This document shows, piece after piece, positions 1 through 7,839 of a stretch of 41,661 nucleotides of DNA. Within the stretch, counting starts at the first letter, position 1. Every line of letters starts with the position of its first letter. The DNA is from Actinoplanes palleronii (lineage in GTDB: Bacteria > Actinomycetota > Actinomycetes > Mycobacteriales > Micromonosporaceae). The notes beneath the pieces are model-generated. The model saw nothing but the letters and a program-made list of their open reading frames with translations, had not been told where the DNA came from and did not search any database. Where the stretch lies: positions 1 through 41,661 of the forward strand of contig NZ_BOMS01000125.1 in the NCBI RefSeq assembly GCF_016862315.1, written 5' to 3'. Made by a program: the position numbers and the translations under genes.

Positions 1-1
1 C

Positions 2-115
2 AACACCGAGCGACGGGACAACCCGGCCCGCAACGACACCCCTACCCACCTGCACCCGAACACATCAGGAACCACCCCAAGACCGCAGAGCCTCACCGAG
101 ATCAAAATAGGCTGA
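2..115 (+). CDS. Possible 3' end of an upstream gene (partial, uncertain)
   Basis: An open frame enters from the left edge and ends at a TGA at 113-115, giving a 37-residue hydrophilic tail rich in Asn, Thr and Pro that ends EIKIG. I do not recognise a family and the fragment is too short to judge by codon use, which is less GC3-biased than the rest of the window. Slight support comes from the inverted repeat that begins about 20 bp later, because the two other copies of that element also lie shortly beyond gene 3' ends. It could equally be non-coding. Confidence 0.3.
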   Translation, partial: NTERRDNPARNDTPTHLHPNTSGTTPRPQSLTEIKIG

Positions 116-560
116 GCGGCATTGGGCGGTGCGTGGCTGGTGGTGAGGGGTGTGTCCCGCTTGTTGTGGCAGCCTCAGCACCAGCTGACCGGATGCAGCT
201 GGCTATGGCGACCGCCGATCAGCAACCTGCCTGTCGCGGAAGCCATCGACCCGTGGTGAGGGGATGTCGGCGGGCCAGCCGCAATGTTGGTTCTCGACCA
301 ACTGATCGCGTGCTTCCACAGCCCTCAGCCGGGCGGTCCATGCCACGCATTGCCGGGATCACGACCCGCTGCCGCCCCGCCGCACACCACCTTGATCAGG
401 TGCTGCCACCACCCAAATGGCCGTTTGCGAACCCATGCTGCCCGGATCTCGGCTGTTCGCGGACCCACGCCCGTCCCGGCTGGCACGCCCGCACCCGAAC
501 TGACCATGCGGCCGACGTGTACACCCCGACGAGCATCAGCCGAGGGGAGAAAGAAGCGTC
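116..560. other. Gene-free stretch before the WXG operon
   Basis: No convincing gene is seen in these 445 bases; the open frames lack GC3 bias and have no good ribosome binding site. The stretch holds a degenerate inverted repeat at 136-185 and, at its right end, the purine-rich ribosome binding site GGGGAGAAAG of the gene starting at 561. A promoter for that operon should lie here but I could not pick one with confidence. Confidence 0.5.
136..185. repeat. Dispersed inverted-repeat element, copy 1 (degenerate)
   Basis: Left arm GCTGGTGGTGAGG (136-148) and right arm CCTCAGCACCAGC (173-185) pair with one mismatch around a 24-nt loop. The arms match the core of two better-conserved copies at 5054-5112 and 12675-12733. 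It sits about 20 bp after a possible gene end, as the other copies follow gene ends. Confidence 0.45.
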
Positions 561-836
561 ATGATCGATCAGCTGCACGTCGACCCGGCCCTGCTGGAAT
601 CCATCGCCGACCGCCTCCGCCGCGCCGGCGCCGCGCTCGGCGGGATCGGCGAGCCGCCCCCGCTGGACGCCGGCGAGGCCGCCGCGGCAACCGCCGAGCT
701 GCTCGCCACGATCGCGGCGAGCACCGCCAACCTGGCCGGTGGCCTGCAGACCGCCGCGGGCCGGGTCGCCGACGCGGGCCTGCTCTACCAGGCGGAGGAC
801 CGCGCCGCCGCCCTGAAGATCAGCGGGGCGCCGTGA
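561..836 (+). CDS. EspC-like / ESX-type small exported protein
   Basis: This 91-residue all-helical protein begins MIDQLHVDPALLESIADRL, a typical start of the EspC-like (ESX-1 secretion-associated) family, with a LxVDP opening followed by heptad-like hydrophobic positions. Two helices (about residues 7-28 and 37-80) flank a short Pro-rich turn. Near the C-terminus Y76-x3-D80 (YQAED) fits the YxxxD/E type VII secretion signal. The start ATG has a strong site, GGGGAGAAAG, 7-8 nt upstream. The stop overlaps the next start by one base (TGATG), so the two are almost certainly one operon, and by analogy with Esx and PE/PPE pairs the two products probably dimerise and are exported together. No type VII ATPase or membrane core is visible in the window. 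Family assignment is good; function is inferred. Confidence 0.75.
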   Translation: MIDQLHVDPALLESIADRLRRAGAALGGIGEPPPLDAGEAAAATAELLATIAASTANLAGGLQTAAGRVADAGLLYQAEDRAAALKISGAP

Positions 837-2275
837 TGCCGATCGACACCCGCCTGGACGGCGACCCGGGAACGATCTACGCCACCTCGCAGTGGCTGCG
901 CGCCAACCTGGCCGCGGAGGTCTCGGCCGGCGCGACCGCGCTGCACACGGTCGGCGCCGACGCCGCGGACCGCTGGCACGGCGTGGCCGGCCGCGCGTTC
1001 CGGACCCGGATGTCCGACGCCGGGGTCAAGGCCGACGTCCTGCACGACGAGATCTTTCGTACGGCCGGAGCCCTGAAACGCTACGCCGACGGCCTGTCCT
1101 CGGCGCAGAGCCGGATGGCTCGCGCGCGCGAGATCGCCGCCGAGGCCGGTCTGCCGGTCGATGGTCAGCTCATCCTCGAGCCGGGCGCCGCGCCCACGGT
1201 CCCCGGTTTGCCCGCGGCCGCGACCCCGGCGATGGTCGCGGCCCGCAACTCCGCGACGGTGGCCCTGGCCGCGCACCAGCGCCAGGTGGCTGCCTATCAA
1301 GAGGCCGATGCCGAGGTACGCCGTGCCCGCGCCGAAATGGACGAGAACCGCCGCGCCGTCGAGCAGCGAGTCACCGACTCCCGCCGCCAGCCGATCATCC
1401 AGCCCGCCGACCTCGCCGCCGGAGCCGGCCTCGGCCGGTCAGCAGCCGGCGTGGCAGCCGGTGCCATCGCCGGCGCCGCAGCAAACGGCAGCGCCTCCCG
1501 CCTCTCCCCGAACAGCGTCTCCATCGGCGCGGCAGTCGGCGCCGCCGCCCAGTCCGCCGCGGGCCTCACCGGCAACGCCTCCACCCCGCCCCCGACCAGC
1601 AGCGGCTCTCTCGGCGCGGCAGTCGGCGCAACCGCCACCGCAGTCGCCGGCGGCCTGGCCGGCAACGCGGGTCTCGGCGCGAGTGTCGGCGCTGCCGCTG
1701 CCACAGTCGCCGGTGGTCTTGCCGGCAACGCCTCGGTCGGTGCCGGTGTCGGCGCAGGCGCCGCTGCTGTAAGCGGCGCCCTCGCTGGCAACACCGCGAC
1801 CGGCGAGGGCGTCGGTGCCGGAGCAGCCGCTGCCGCCGCCGGCCTGAGCGAAAACAACGCACCGAGCGAGGACAGCAGCCTCACCCCAGCCCCGAACCAT
1901 GCCCAGCCGACCCCCGACACCGGCGAGACGAGCAAGGGCAGCGAAGCCGCCGCCGGCCAACCGGCACCCGAGAATGGCAGCAAGCCCACCCCGGAAAGCA
2001 ACGAAATCAGCAAGAACGGCGACTCCGCCACGAACGACTCGAAGCCCGCGCCGGACAACGCCAGTGAATCGGGGAGCAAGAGTGGCGATGCCGCGATCAG
2101 TGAGGCCAAGCCCGCGCCCAGCAGCGAATCGGGGAGCAAGAGCGGCGACGCCGCGATCAACGAAGCCAAGCCCGCGCCCAGCAATGAACCAGCGAACAAG
2201 AGCGGCGCCGCCGACGCCGAACTCACGCCGAACCATGGCGAGAACGCCGCCATTCACCCCCGCAACGCAAGGTGA
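836..2275 (+). CDS. WXG100-like protein with glycine-zipper repeats and acidic repetitive tail
   Basis: The product has 479 residues. Residues 1-105 look like a WXG100 helical hairpin, with W47-H-G49 at the turn. A second helical part (about 130-185) contains Y154-x3-D158 (YQEAD), the type VII secretion pattern. Residues 197-345 are almost only Gly, Ala, Val and Ser, with five successive 21-residue repeats (1520-1582 and 1607-1858) of the type GAxVGAxAxxVAGGLAGNA, that is, glycine-zipper units. The last 130 residues are hydrophilic, with two 20-residue repeats (about 2066-2190, core SGSKSGDAA..EAKPAP). There is no signal peptide, so export would have to be through the type VII route together with the 91-residue partner. 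No toxin domain is seen. The alternative start GTG at 833 is in frame; ATG 836 is preferred because of the overlap. Confidence 0.72.
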   Translation: MPIDTRLDGDPGTIYATSQWLRANLAAEVSAGATALHTVGADAADRWHGVAGRAFRTRMSDAGVKADVLHDEIFRTAGALKRYADGLSSAQSRMARAREIAAEAGLPVDGQLILEPGAAPTVPGLPAAATPAMVAARNSATVALAAHQRQVAAYQEADAEVRRARAEMDENRRAVEQRVTDSRRQPIIQPADLAAGAGLGRSAAGVAAGAIAGAAANGSASRLSPNSVSIGAAVGAAAQSAAGLTGNASTPPPTSSGSLGAAVGATATAVAGGLAGNAGLGASVGAAAATVAGGLAGNASVGAGVGAGAAAVSGALAGNTATGEGVGAGAAAAAAGLSENNAPSEDSSLTPAPNHAQPTPDTGETSKGSEAAAGQPAPENGSKPTPESNEISKNGDSATNDSKPAPDNASESGSKSGDAAISEAKPAPSSESGSKSGDAAINEAKPAPSNEPANKSGAADAELTPNHGENAAIHPRNAR

Positions 2276-2279
2276 CCAC

Positions 2280-2309
2280 GCCCGCACCGGGAAACCACCC
2301 GGTGCGGGC
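2280..2309. terminator. Bidirectional hairpin terminator
   Basis: A perfect 12-bp stem (GCCCGCACCGGG at 2280-2291 with CCCGGTGCGGGC at 2298-2309) and a 6-nt loop lie exactly between two convergent genes, 4 bp after the stop at 2275 and 1 bp before the stop at 2311. There is no U tract, as is common for actinomycete terminators. Confidence 0.8.
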
Positions 2310-2310
2310 C

Positions 2311-2823
2311 TCAAGGCTCCATCGGCGAACCAGGCAGGCCGGCCTCGACCCGCCACGGACCCGCCGCCGCCGGCCCGGTCCGCGCCAGCTGCGAGATCGC
2401 CCGCACGGCCGCCCGGAACCCGCGCACCAGCTCCCGCCCGTTCACCGCCTGCCACTCGTCGTCCCGGACCGAGTGCACCCCGTGAAACGTCTGGCACAGG
2501 CACATCACGTCCGCGAAGGCCCACACCGTGAGCAGCGGCGCCGCACCGCCCCAGGAGATCACCACGCCGAGTTCGATCGAGTCGTCCGGCTCGGCGAAGC
2601 TGACGTCGATGCTGATCAGCGGCTGGTCGCTGTTGCTCTCCGCGGTGGCCGGCGGCGCGACGTGGTCCGGGAACCAGTGACAGGCCCCGCGTCCGTCGAG
2701 TTCGGACCCGATCCGGGCCAGGTCGCCGAGCACCGCGTGGTACTCACCGGGCAGCACCTCGGCCAGCGGAATGTCGGCGAATGACGCTACCCGCACCAGG
2801 CCCATCACCCCATCGTCGGTCAC
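2311..2823 (-). CDS. Conserved hypothetical protein coupled to the OtrA-like gene
   Basis: This 170-residue protein is cytoplasmic-looking, mixed alpha/beta, with scattered Trp and Cys and no signal peptide, membrane segment or recognised motif. The GTG start at 2823 overlaps the stop of the upstream ribosomal protection gene (GTGA), so it is translated with it. Codon use is normal for the window. I do not recognise the family. The middle of the protein (residues about 60-115) alternates hydrophobic and charged residues like a beta sheet and contains the phrase VISWGGAAPLLTVWAFADV. Its position suggests a link to the resistance gene, but nothing in the sequence shows this directly. It ends just before a shared hairpin terminator. 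Confidence 0.65.
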   Translation of the reverse strand: MTDDGVMGLVRVASFADIPLAEVLPGEYHAVLGDLARIGSELDGRGACHWFPDHVAPPATAESNSDQPLISIDVSFAEPDDSIELGVVISWGGAAPLLTVWAFADVMCLCQTFHGVHSVRDDEWQAVNGRELVRGFRAAVRAISQLARTGPAAAGPWRVEAGLPGSPMEP

Positions 2824-4766
2824 TGCGGCAACCCGGCCCGGCGCAGCACCCGCAGCAGGTACTCCTTCCGGTCCCGCGGGTCGGGCCCGGTCCGCTGCCG
2901 CACTGGCGCCGAACCTCGTACCGGAGCGTGATGGTCGAACGCGCTCTCCAGCACCCCTTCACCGCGGGTCAGCGCGGGCAGCCGCCGTTGCAGCGCGTGC
3001 ACCCGAGCGGCCGGGATCTCCCCGCTGACCACTGAGGGTGATGTCGCCAGTGGTACCGCCCCCAGCCGCCCGAGCAGCGGCAGCACGGCCGGCACGGTGT
3101 CCGGGGGCATCTCGGCCCGGAATGCGTGGATCGGCTCCAGCACCACGGTCCCGGCCCGGCGGACCGCGGCCATCAGCACCAGCGGCGTCAGGCTGCGGAA
3201 ATCTCCGGCGGTGCTCGACATGCTCTTGTCGAAGACCGCATGCGCATGCGACTGCCGCGCCGAATACCCGGAATGCGTCATCACCACCGCGCAGTCCGGC
3301 ACCGGCCAGCCGTGCAAGCCCTGCCGCAGGGTCTCGTGCACGGTCTGCTCCACGGCCGCGAAGAACGCCGGCGGCATCGATCCGGGCTCCACCTCGAGAC
3401 CGAAACTGACACCTGCTCCCACGGGCGCCGGTGCCACCCGCAGACCGATCGTCGCGAGGAACGGGTTCGGGTCGACCTTGTTGAACTCGACCGCCGCGCC
3501 GACCCCGCAGAGCCGTTCCACGTGCAGCGTGGTGGTCTCCCGGAATGTCACGGCGAGCCCGTACTGCTCCGCGAGCGTCGCCTCGACGACCTCCTTCTGC
3601 ACCTCGCCGTAGAGCGACACGTACACCTCTTGCCGCTCGTCGTCCTGGCGCAGATTGATCAGGGGGTCCTGCTCCGCGAGCTCGGCGAGCGCCGCGTGCA
3701 ATGCTCCGCGCTCCGCGCGTCGGGCCGCGATCACCGCCGTCTCCAGGCTGGGCGGCGCGAAGGACGACCGCTTCGTTTCCTCCGGTACGGCGGGGGAGTC
3801 CGGCGAGGCGTTTTTTGATCGTACGATCAAAGCGTCACCGACCCGAGCGGACCCGAGCCCGCGCACCTTGCCGATCTGACCCGCGGTGATCGCGTCGCAG
3901 GCGCGGGCGGCACCGTCCGCGAACACCGCGATCCCGGTCACCCGGTCCGGCCCCGCGACGTCGCGCACGTGCAGCGAACCGCGGAACATCCGCAGGTAGG
4001 CGAGCTTCTCCCCGGCCGGCCCGCGCTCCACTTTGAAGATCGTCCCGGCGGGCGGCCCCGCGGCCCGAACCGGCGCCGGCGGCAGCAGCCGGACGATCCC
4101 GTCCACAAGATCATCGATGCCGGCCCCGGTGATCGCCGACCCGAAGTAGACCGGATGCACCCGCTCGCGCACCCGGATCGGCGGCGCCGGCCGGTCCTCC
4201 ACGAACGCGGCGAGCACCTCGTCGTCGTGCTCGGCCAGCCGCAGCAGATCCGCGGCACTGCGGACTTTCGCGTCGCGGGTGCCGAGACCGTCCACCCGGC
4301 TCATCGGCACGATCGCCGGACTGATCCGGGCCGCGATCTCGTCGAGCAGCGTGCCGAACCGGGCCCCGCCACGATCCACCTTGTTCACGAAGATCAACGT
4401 GGGGATCCGCAGCCGGTGCAGCGTGCGGGCGATCACCCGGGTCTGTGCCTGCACGCCCTCGACCGCCGAGACGACCAGGATCGCCCCGTCGAGAACGGCA
4501 AGAGCCCGTTCCACCTCGGCGATGAAGTCCGGATGCCCGGGGGTGTCGATCAGGTTGACGGTCCGCTCGCCCAGCCGGAACGACACGACCGCGGACTTGA
4601 TGGTGATCCCGCGACGCCGTTCCAGGTCCAGGGTGTCGGTCTGCGTGCTGCCGTGATCGACGCTGCCGATCTCGTCGATGACACCGGCGGTGTGCAGCAG
4701 CCGCTCGGTGAGGCTGGTCTTACCGGCGTCGACGTGCGCCAGAATGCCGAGATTGAGAATGCTCAA
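2820..4766 (-). CDS. otrA: OtrA/TetM-type ribosomal protection translational GTPase
   Basis: This 648-residue EF-G-like GTPase should bind tetracycline-stalled ribosomes and eject the drug, or act as a related rescue factor. The GTPase elements are complete: AHVDAGKT (10-17), RRGIT (51-55), DTPGH (75-79) and NKVD (128-131). Domains II-V follow to a short C-terminal helix ending RVLRRAGLPQ. The opening NLGILAHVDAGKTSLTERLL is the OtrA style. Length matches the family. The start is TTG at 4766, with GAGGACA about 8 nt upstream. An ATG at 4773 is out of frame and would give only a 17-residue peptide. The gene is followed with a 4-nt overlap by an unknown gene. Around residues 312-318 a cluster of rare codons (TTG, GTA, CGA, TCA, AAA) forms a perfect DNA palindrome at 3814-3831. 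Real tetracycline resistance is not proven; actinomycete genomes carry silent or housekeeping relatives. Confidence 0.88.
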   Translation of the reverse strand: MSILNLGILAHVDAGKTSLTERLLHTAGVIDEIGSVDHGSTQTDTLDLERRRGITIKSAVVSFRLGERTVNLIDTPGHPDFIAEVERALAVLDGAILVVSAVEGVQAQTRVIARTLHRLRIPTLIFVNKVDRGGARFGTLLDEIAARISPAIVPMSRVDGLGTRDAKVRSAADLLRLAEHDDEVLAAFVEDRPAPPIRVRERVHPVYFGSAITGAGIDDLVDGIVRLLPPAPVRAAGPPAGTIFKVERGPAGEKLAYLRMFRGSLHVRDVAGPDRVTGIAVFADGAARACDAITAGQIGKVRGLGSARVGDALIVRSKNASPDSPAVPEETKRSSFAPPSLETAVIAARRAERGALHAALAELAEQDPLINLRQDDERQEVYVSLYGEVQKEVVEATLAEQYGLAVTFRETTTLHVERLCGVGAAVEFNKVDPNPFLATIGLRVAPAPVGAGVSFGLEVEPGSMPPAFFAAVEQTVHETLRQGLHGWPVPDCAVVMTHSGYSARQSHAHAVFDKSMSSTAGDFRSLTPLVLMAAVRRAGTVVLEPIHAFRAEMPPDTVPAVLPLLGRLGAVPLATSPSVVSGEIPAARVHALQRRLPALTRGEGVLESAFDHHAPVRGSAPVRQRTGPDPRDRKEYLLRVLRRAGLPQ

Positions 4767-4905
4767 GCGTCATGTCCTCAGAAGTGGGCCGAATACCTTC
4801 CACGAATGACATGAACGCAGCTCGCATCGCCGTTCTCTTTCCTCTCGGAACCCTGACCCGCCCACCCCATCAGCCCCGCCCAGCCCCGGCAACCGAATAT
4901 CGAGC

Positions 4906-5010
4906 GTGTGAAGTTGCGGTGCGCTATGCACCGAAAAGCCCCACACACCAGCCAGAACAGCCGAGTGTGTGAAGTTGCGGTCCGGATCGCACCGCAACTT
5001 CACACACTCG
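4906..5010. repeat. 61-bp-period repeat, locus A, with perfect 20-bp inverted repeat
   Basis: GTGTGAAGTTGCGGT occurs at 4906-4920 and again at 4967-4981, exactly 61 bp apart. The second copy, extended to CGAGTGTGTGAAGTTGCGGT (4962-4981), is followed after 9 nt by its perfect reverse complement at 4991-5010. Read on the minus strand the unit is AACTTCACAC, then a GTGTGGGG block, then CTTTTCGGTGC. This is the same order and spacing as the array at 24235-24495. Confidence 0.85.
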
Positions 5011-5053
5011 TGCTCGACGGCCGCGAGACCACCATGGCTGCTCGCCACATCCG

Positions 5054-5112
5054 CCCGGCTGGTCCTCACGGCTGTCAAAACGGGCGCGAGGCAGCCCTCA
5101 GCACCAGCCGGG
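5054..5112. repeat. Dispersed inverted-repeat element, copy 2
   Basis: A 21-bp left arm (5054-5074) and a 21-bp right arm (5092-5112) pair at 18 positions around a 17-nt loop. Core: CCGGCTGGTCCTCACGGC facing CCCTCAGCACCAGCCGG. The outer flanks ATGGCTGCTCGCC (from 5034) and GGGTCGCGACGCG (to about 5122) are also shared with copy 3. It lies 40-100 bp beyond the 3' end of the ABC operon and may act as its terminator. Confidence 0.8.
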
Positions 5113-5151
5113 GTCGCGACGCGGACGGCTGCCGCCCCGCGGGGCGGGAGG

Positions 5152-7839
5152 TCAGGCGCCGCCGACCCGCAGGACCTCGCTCAGGCGGCGTCGTCGGCGG
5201 GTCGCGGCCTCGGCCGGGACCACCAGGGTGACCATCACCGGGAAGGCCAGGACGATCAGCGCGAGGCCCGCCCAGGGCAGGATCAGCGCTGGGTCGTCCG
5301 GCTGGCCGGTGAGCAGGCGCAGCGCGAGCGGGCCGAGGGTCAGCCAGGCCAGCCCGGCGCCGAGCAGCGGGCCGCCGGCCGCCGCGAGCAGGGCCAGGGG
5401 CAGCAACTCGGCGGTGGCGACGCGGCGGGCCTCCCGGGTGCGCAGGCCCAGTGTCCGCAGCCGGCTCAGGGTCTGCCAGCGTTCCGGGGCGCCGGCCGCC
5501 GCGCCGAGCGCGAAGCCGAGCAGGCCGAGCGCGAGCAGCGTGCCCGCCGACGCCCAGGCCAGCCGGATCAGCCCGGTGACCAGCGGCGCGTCCCGGCGGG
5601 CGCGTTCCACGTCGGTGCGGATCTCGACGAGCGCGTCGCCCGCCGCGGCCTTGGCCGCCTGGGCCGCGCCGGGGCCGGTGACCCAGATCGTGTTCGGGAC
5701 GACGGTCACCCCGGCGGCGGTCATCGCGGCCGCGTCGACGAGCACCACGTCCTCGCCGCCGCCGATCGCCGGCGCGACACCGACCGCGTCGAACGAGACC
5801 GGCGGCGCACCGTCGCGCGGCAGCTTCAACTGACTGCCGACACCCACCTTGCCGTCACCCGACCGGACCAGTGCCGGGACGGCACCGGACCCGGCGGGCA
5901 GCGGAGGCAGGGCGGTGAGCGGGGTGTCGGCCAGCAACGTGCGATAGGCGGCGCTGTCCACCACCACCAGCCGCGACGGCCGGGACGCGTCCCCGACCAC
6001 CAGCGGCGCCACGTCGATGACCTGCGCCGCCACCACGTGCCGCACCCCGGCGGCACCCACCAGCTTGCGCACCATCTCGTCGGTGGCCGACGCCTTCCGG
6101 GGCGAGAGGTCGAGCCGGGCGTCCGCGCCCACCGTCCGCCACGCCCCGTCGGTCAGCCCCCGGTCCACCGTCGTGCTCACCGTCAACGCGAACGTCGCCA
6201 GCCCCGCCGCACTCACGAGAGCCAGCACCGGCAGCGCCCGCGCCGCCACGTACGCCGCCCGGGCCGCCCCGAACACGGCCAGGGGCCGGGTGGAGCGCAG
6301 CGCCTGCCGCAGCCGCAGCCCGGTCAGCGCGGGCAGCACCCGCAGCAGCACGAGCGCCCCGGTCAGCACCCCGAGCGCGGGCGCGGCGGCCGGCAGCAGC
6401 ACGGTCCCGCCCGCCGACGGCAGCACGCCCCGCTGGTGCAGCACGGTCACCGCGGTCACCGCCGCGGCGAGCACGGTGGCCTCCCCGGTCAGCCGGCGCA
6501 GCGCCGCCGTCCGCCCGGCCCACTTCCGGGCGCTGCGGTTGGCCGGCACCCGGCGGTCGCGGGTCGCCCGGTACGCCACGACCAGCCCGAACGCCGGCCC
6601 GGCCAGCACCGCGGCCAGGCACACCGGCAGCAGCCAGCCCCACGCCACCCCACCGGCGACCAGCGCGGCCAGAAGCACGCCGAGCGCCGCCGCCCCGGCG
6701 GTGACAAGTACCGACTCGAGCAGCAGCTCCGCGCCGAGCGCGATCAGCGACGCGCCGCGCTGGCGGGCCACGGCCAGTGCCGCCGAGCGCCGGGCGACGA
6801 GCAGGTCGGCGGCCAGCAGCAGGATCAGCACGGCGACCACGGACACCGCGGCGAGCAGCACCGACGCCTGAGCCTGGGCCGCGTCGATCTCGTCGCGGAC
6901 GTCGTGCAGGACCGCGTCGAGCTGGGTCGCCCACTGCGAGGCGTAGCCCCGGCTGGCCGACGACCCGGAGGACGCCTTGAGTGCCACCACTGTCGCCGCG
7001 AGTTGTTCCGCGGTGTCCAGGGTCAGTACGGCCGGATCGGGGCGGAACCGCACGGTCTTGCTGATCTCGTCGAGGCCGAACGCGAGGCGGGCGTCCGGTA
7101 GTGACTCCGCGGAGAGCAGGCCGCCGTACCGGGTGTTGCCGGCGCCGTCCATGCCGGGCGCCGGGTCGAGCAGCCACGGGGCGACCTGCCAGGCCGGGTC
7201 GGCCGGGTCGGTGGCGCGGAACACGCCGCTCACCCGTACATCCTTGGGGTTGCGCTGCTCGTCCTCGATCGTGAGGCGATCGCCTGCCCGGAGTCCCAGC
7301 CGCGTCGCGGTCTTCTCGGAGACGCCGACCTGCACCGGCCACGGCGGACCGTTCCACGGCGCTTCGACGTCCGGCTGCTCGGCGGCGGGCTTCGGCGCGC
7401 CGCCGGAGAGCCAGGTGACCGCGGGTCCGGTCGCGCCGGCCAGGTAGTTGAGCCGGAAGCTGCGCGGCTCGGTGTTGTTGAGCAGTTTCAGGTACGGGCT
7501 GTCGGTGAACTCGATCGGCGGCAGCAGCGAGTCCCGCAGCGAGCCGAGCTGATCCAGGGAACGGTCGCGCAGCTCGTCGAGGGCCTCGGTGGAGCGCGGG
7601 CTGCGGACCCGGCCGCCGCTGGAGCCGTCGTCGTATTCCCAGCGTGCCTCGACCTTCACGTCCGCGTCGTCCCCGGCCACGCTGACCGCCTGCCGGACCG
7701 CCTCGTCGGCGGTGCTGCGCAGCAGGACCGGCACCGACCCGGCCAGCACCGCGACCACCGCGACCACCACGGCCGAGAGTGTCAGCGGACCGGCGTCGGC
7801 CCGGGCCCGGCCGCGGACGCTGGGCCAGTGCAGATTCAT
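5152..7839 (-). CDS. FtsX-family ABC transporter permease
   Basis: This 895-residue membrane protein is the last gene of a four-gene exporter operon. An N-terminal membrane segment (about residues 19-41) is followed by a large extracytoplasmic domain (about 42-400), then blocks of membrane segments with FtsX-like loops, a second large outside domain, and a final set of three segments near the C-terminus. This doubled FtsX layout is typical of the long actinobacterial MacB-type permeases. ATG 7839 overlaps the upstream permease stop (ATGA) and is preferred over earlier in-frame starts, whose upstream region shows no membrane or family features. With the second permease and the two ATPases it should form a lipoprotein/peptide/drug exporter or a mechanotransmission complex; the substrate cannot be read from sequence. 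Confidence 0.85.
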   Translation of the reverse strand: MNLHWPSVRGRARADAGPLTLSAVVVAVVAVLAGSVPVLLRSTADEAVRQAVSVAGDDADVKVEARWEYDDGSSGGRVRSPRSTEALDELRDRSLDQLGSLRDSLLPPIEFTDSPYLKLLNNTEPRSFRLNYLAGATGPAVTWLSGGAPKPAAEQPDVEAPWNGPPWPVQVGVSEKTATRLGLRAGDRLTIEDEQRNPKDVRVSGVFRATDPADPAWQVAPWLLDPAPGMDGAGNTRYGGLLSAESLPDARLAFGLDEISKTVRFRPDPAVLTLDTAEQLAATVVALKASSGSSASRGYASQWATQLDAVLHDVRDEIDAAQAQASVLLAAVSVVAVLILLLAADLLVARRSAALAVARQRGASLIALGAELLLESVLVTAGAAALGVLLAALVAGGVAWGWLLPVCLAAVLAGPAFGLVVAYRATRDRRVPANRSARKWAGRTAALRRLTGEATVLAAAVTAVTVLHQRGVLPSAGGTVLLPAAAPALGVLTGALVLLRVLPALTGLRLRQALRSTRPLAVFGAARAAYVAARALPVLALVSAAGLATFALTVSTTVDRGLTDGAWRTVGADARLDLSPRKASATDEMVRKLVGAAGVRHVVAAQVIDVAPLVVGDASRPSRLVVVDSAAYRTLLADTPLTALPPLPAGSGAVPALVRSGDGKVGVGSQLKLPRDGAPPVSFDAVGVAPAIGGGEDVVLVDAAAMTAAGVTVVPNTIWVTGPGAAQAAKAAAGDALVEIRTDVERARRDAPLVTGLIRLAWASAGTLLALGLLGFALGAAAGAPERWQTLSRLRTLGLRTREARRVATAELLPLALLAAAGGPLLGAGLAWLTLGPLALRLLTGQPDDPALILPWAGLALIVLAFPVMVTLVVPAEAATRRRRRLSEVLRVGGA

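Larger units (their letters stand above)
4767..5151. other. Gene-free stretch with two kinds of repeat
   Basis: These 385 bases separate the OtrA-like gene from the end of the ABC exporter operon. They contain no supported gene. About half is repeat: two 61-bp-period units and a perfect 20-bp inverted repeat at 4906-5010, and the dispersed 21-bp-stem element at 5054-5112. The promoter of the OtrA-like gene must be in the left part (4770-4900), but no clear -10/-35 pair stands out. Confidence 0.6.

Noticed and set aside
4757..4773. ATG 4773 as the start of the OtrA-like gene
   Set aside because: It is out of frame with the GTPase and gives only a 17-residue peptide; the TTG at 4766 has the correct spacing to the ribosome site.
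4969..7101. 710-codon open frame on the plus strand opposite the ABC permease
   Set aside because: It has Arg/Gly/Gln/Pro-rich low-complexity translation, the third positions do not carry the GC bias, and a clear membrane protein is encoded on the other strand. It is a GC-driven shadow.
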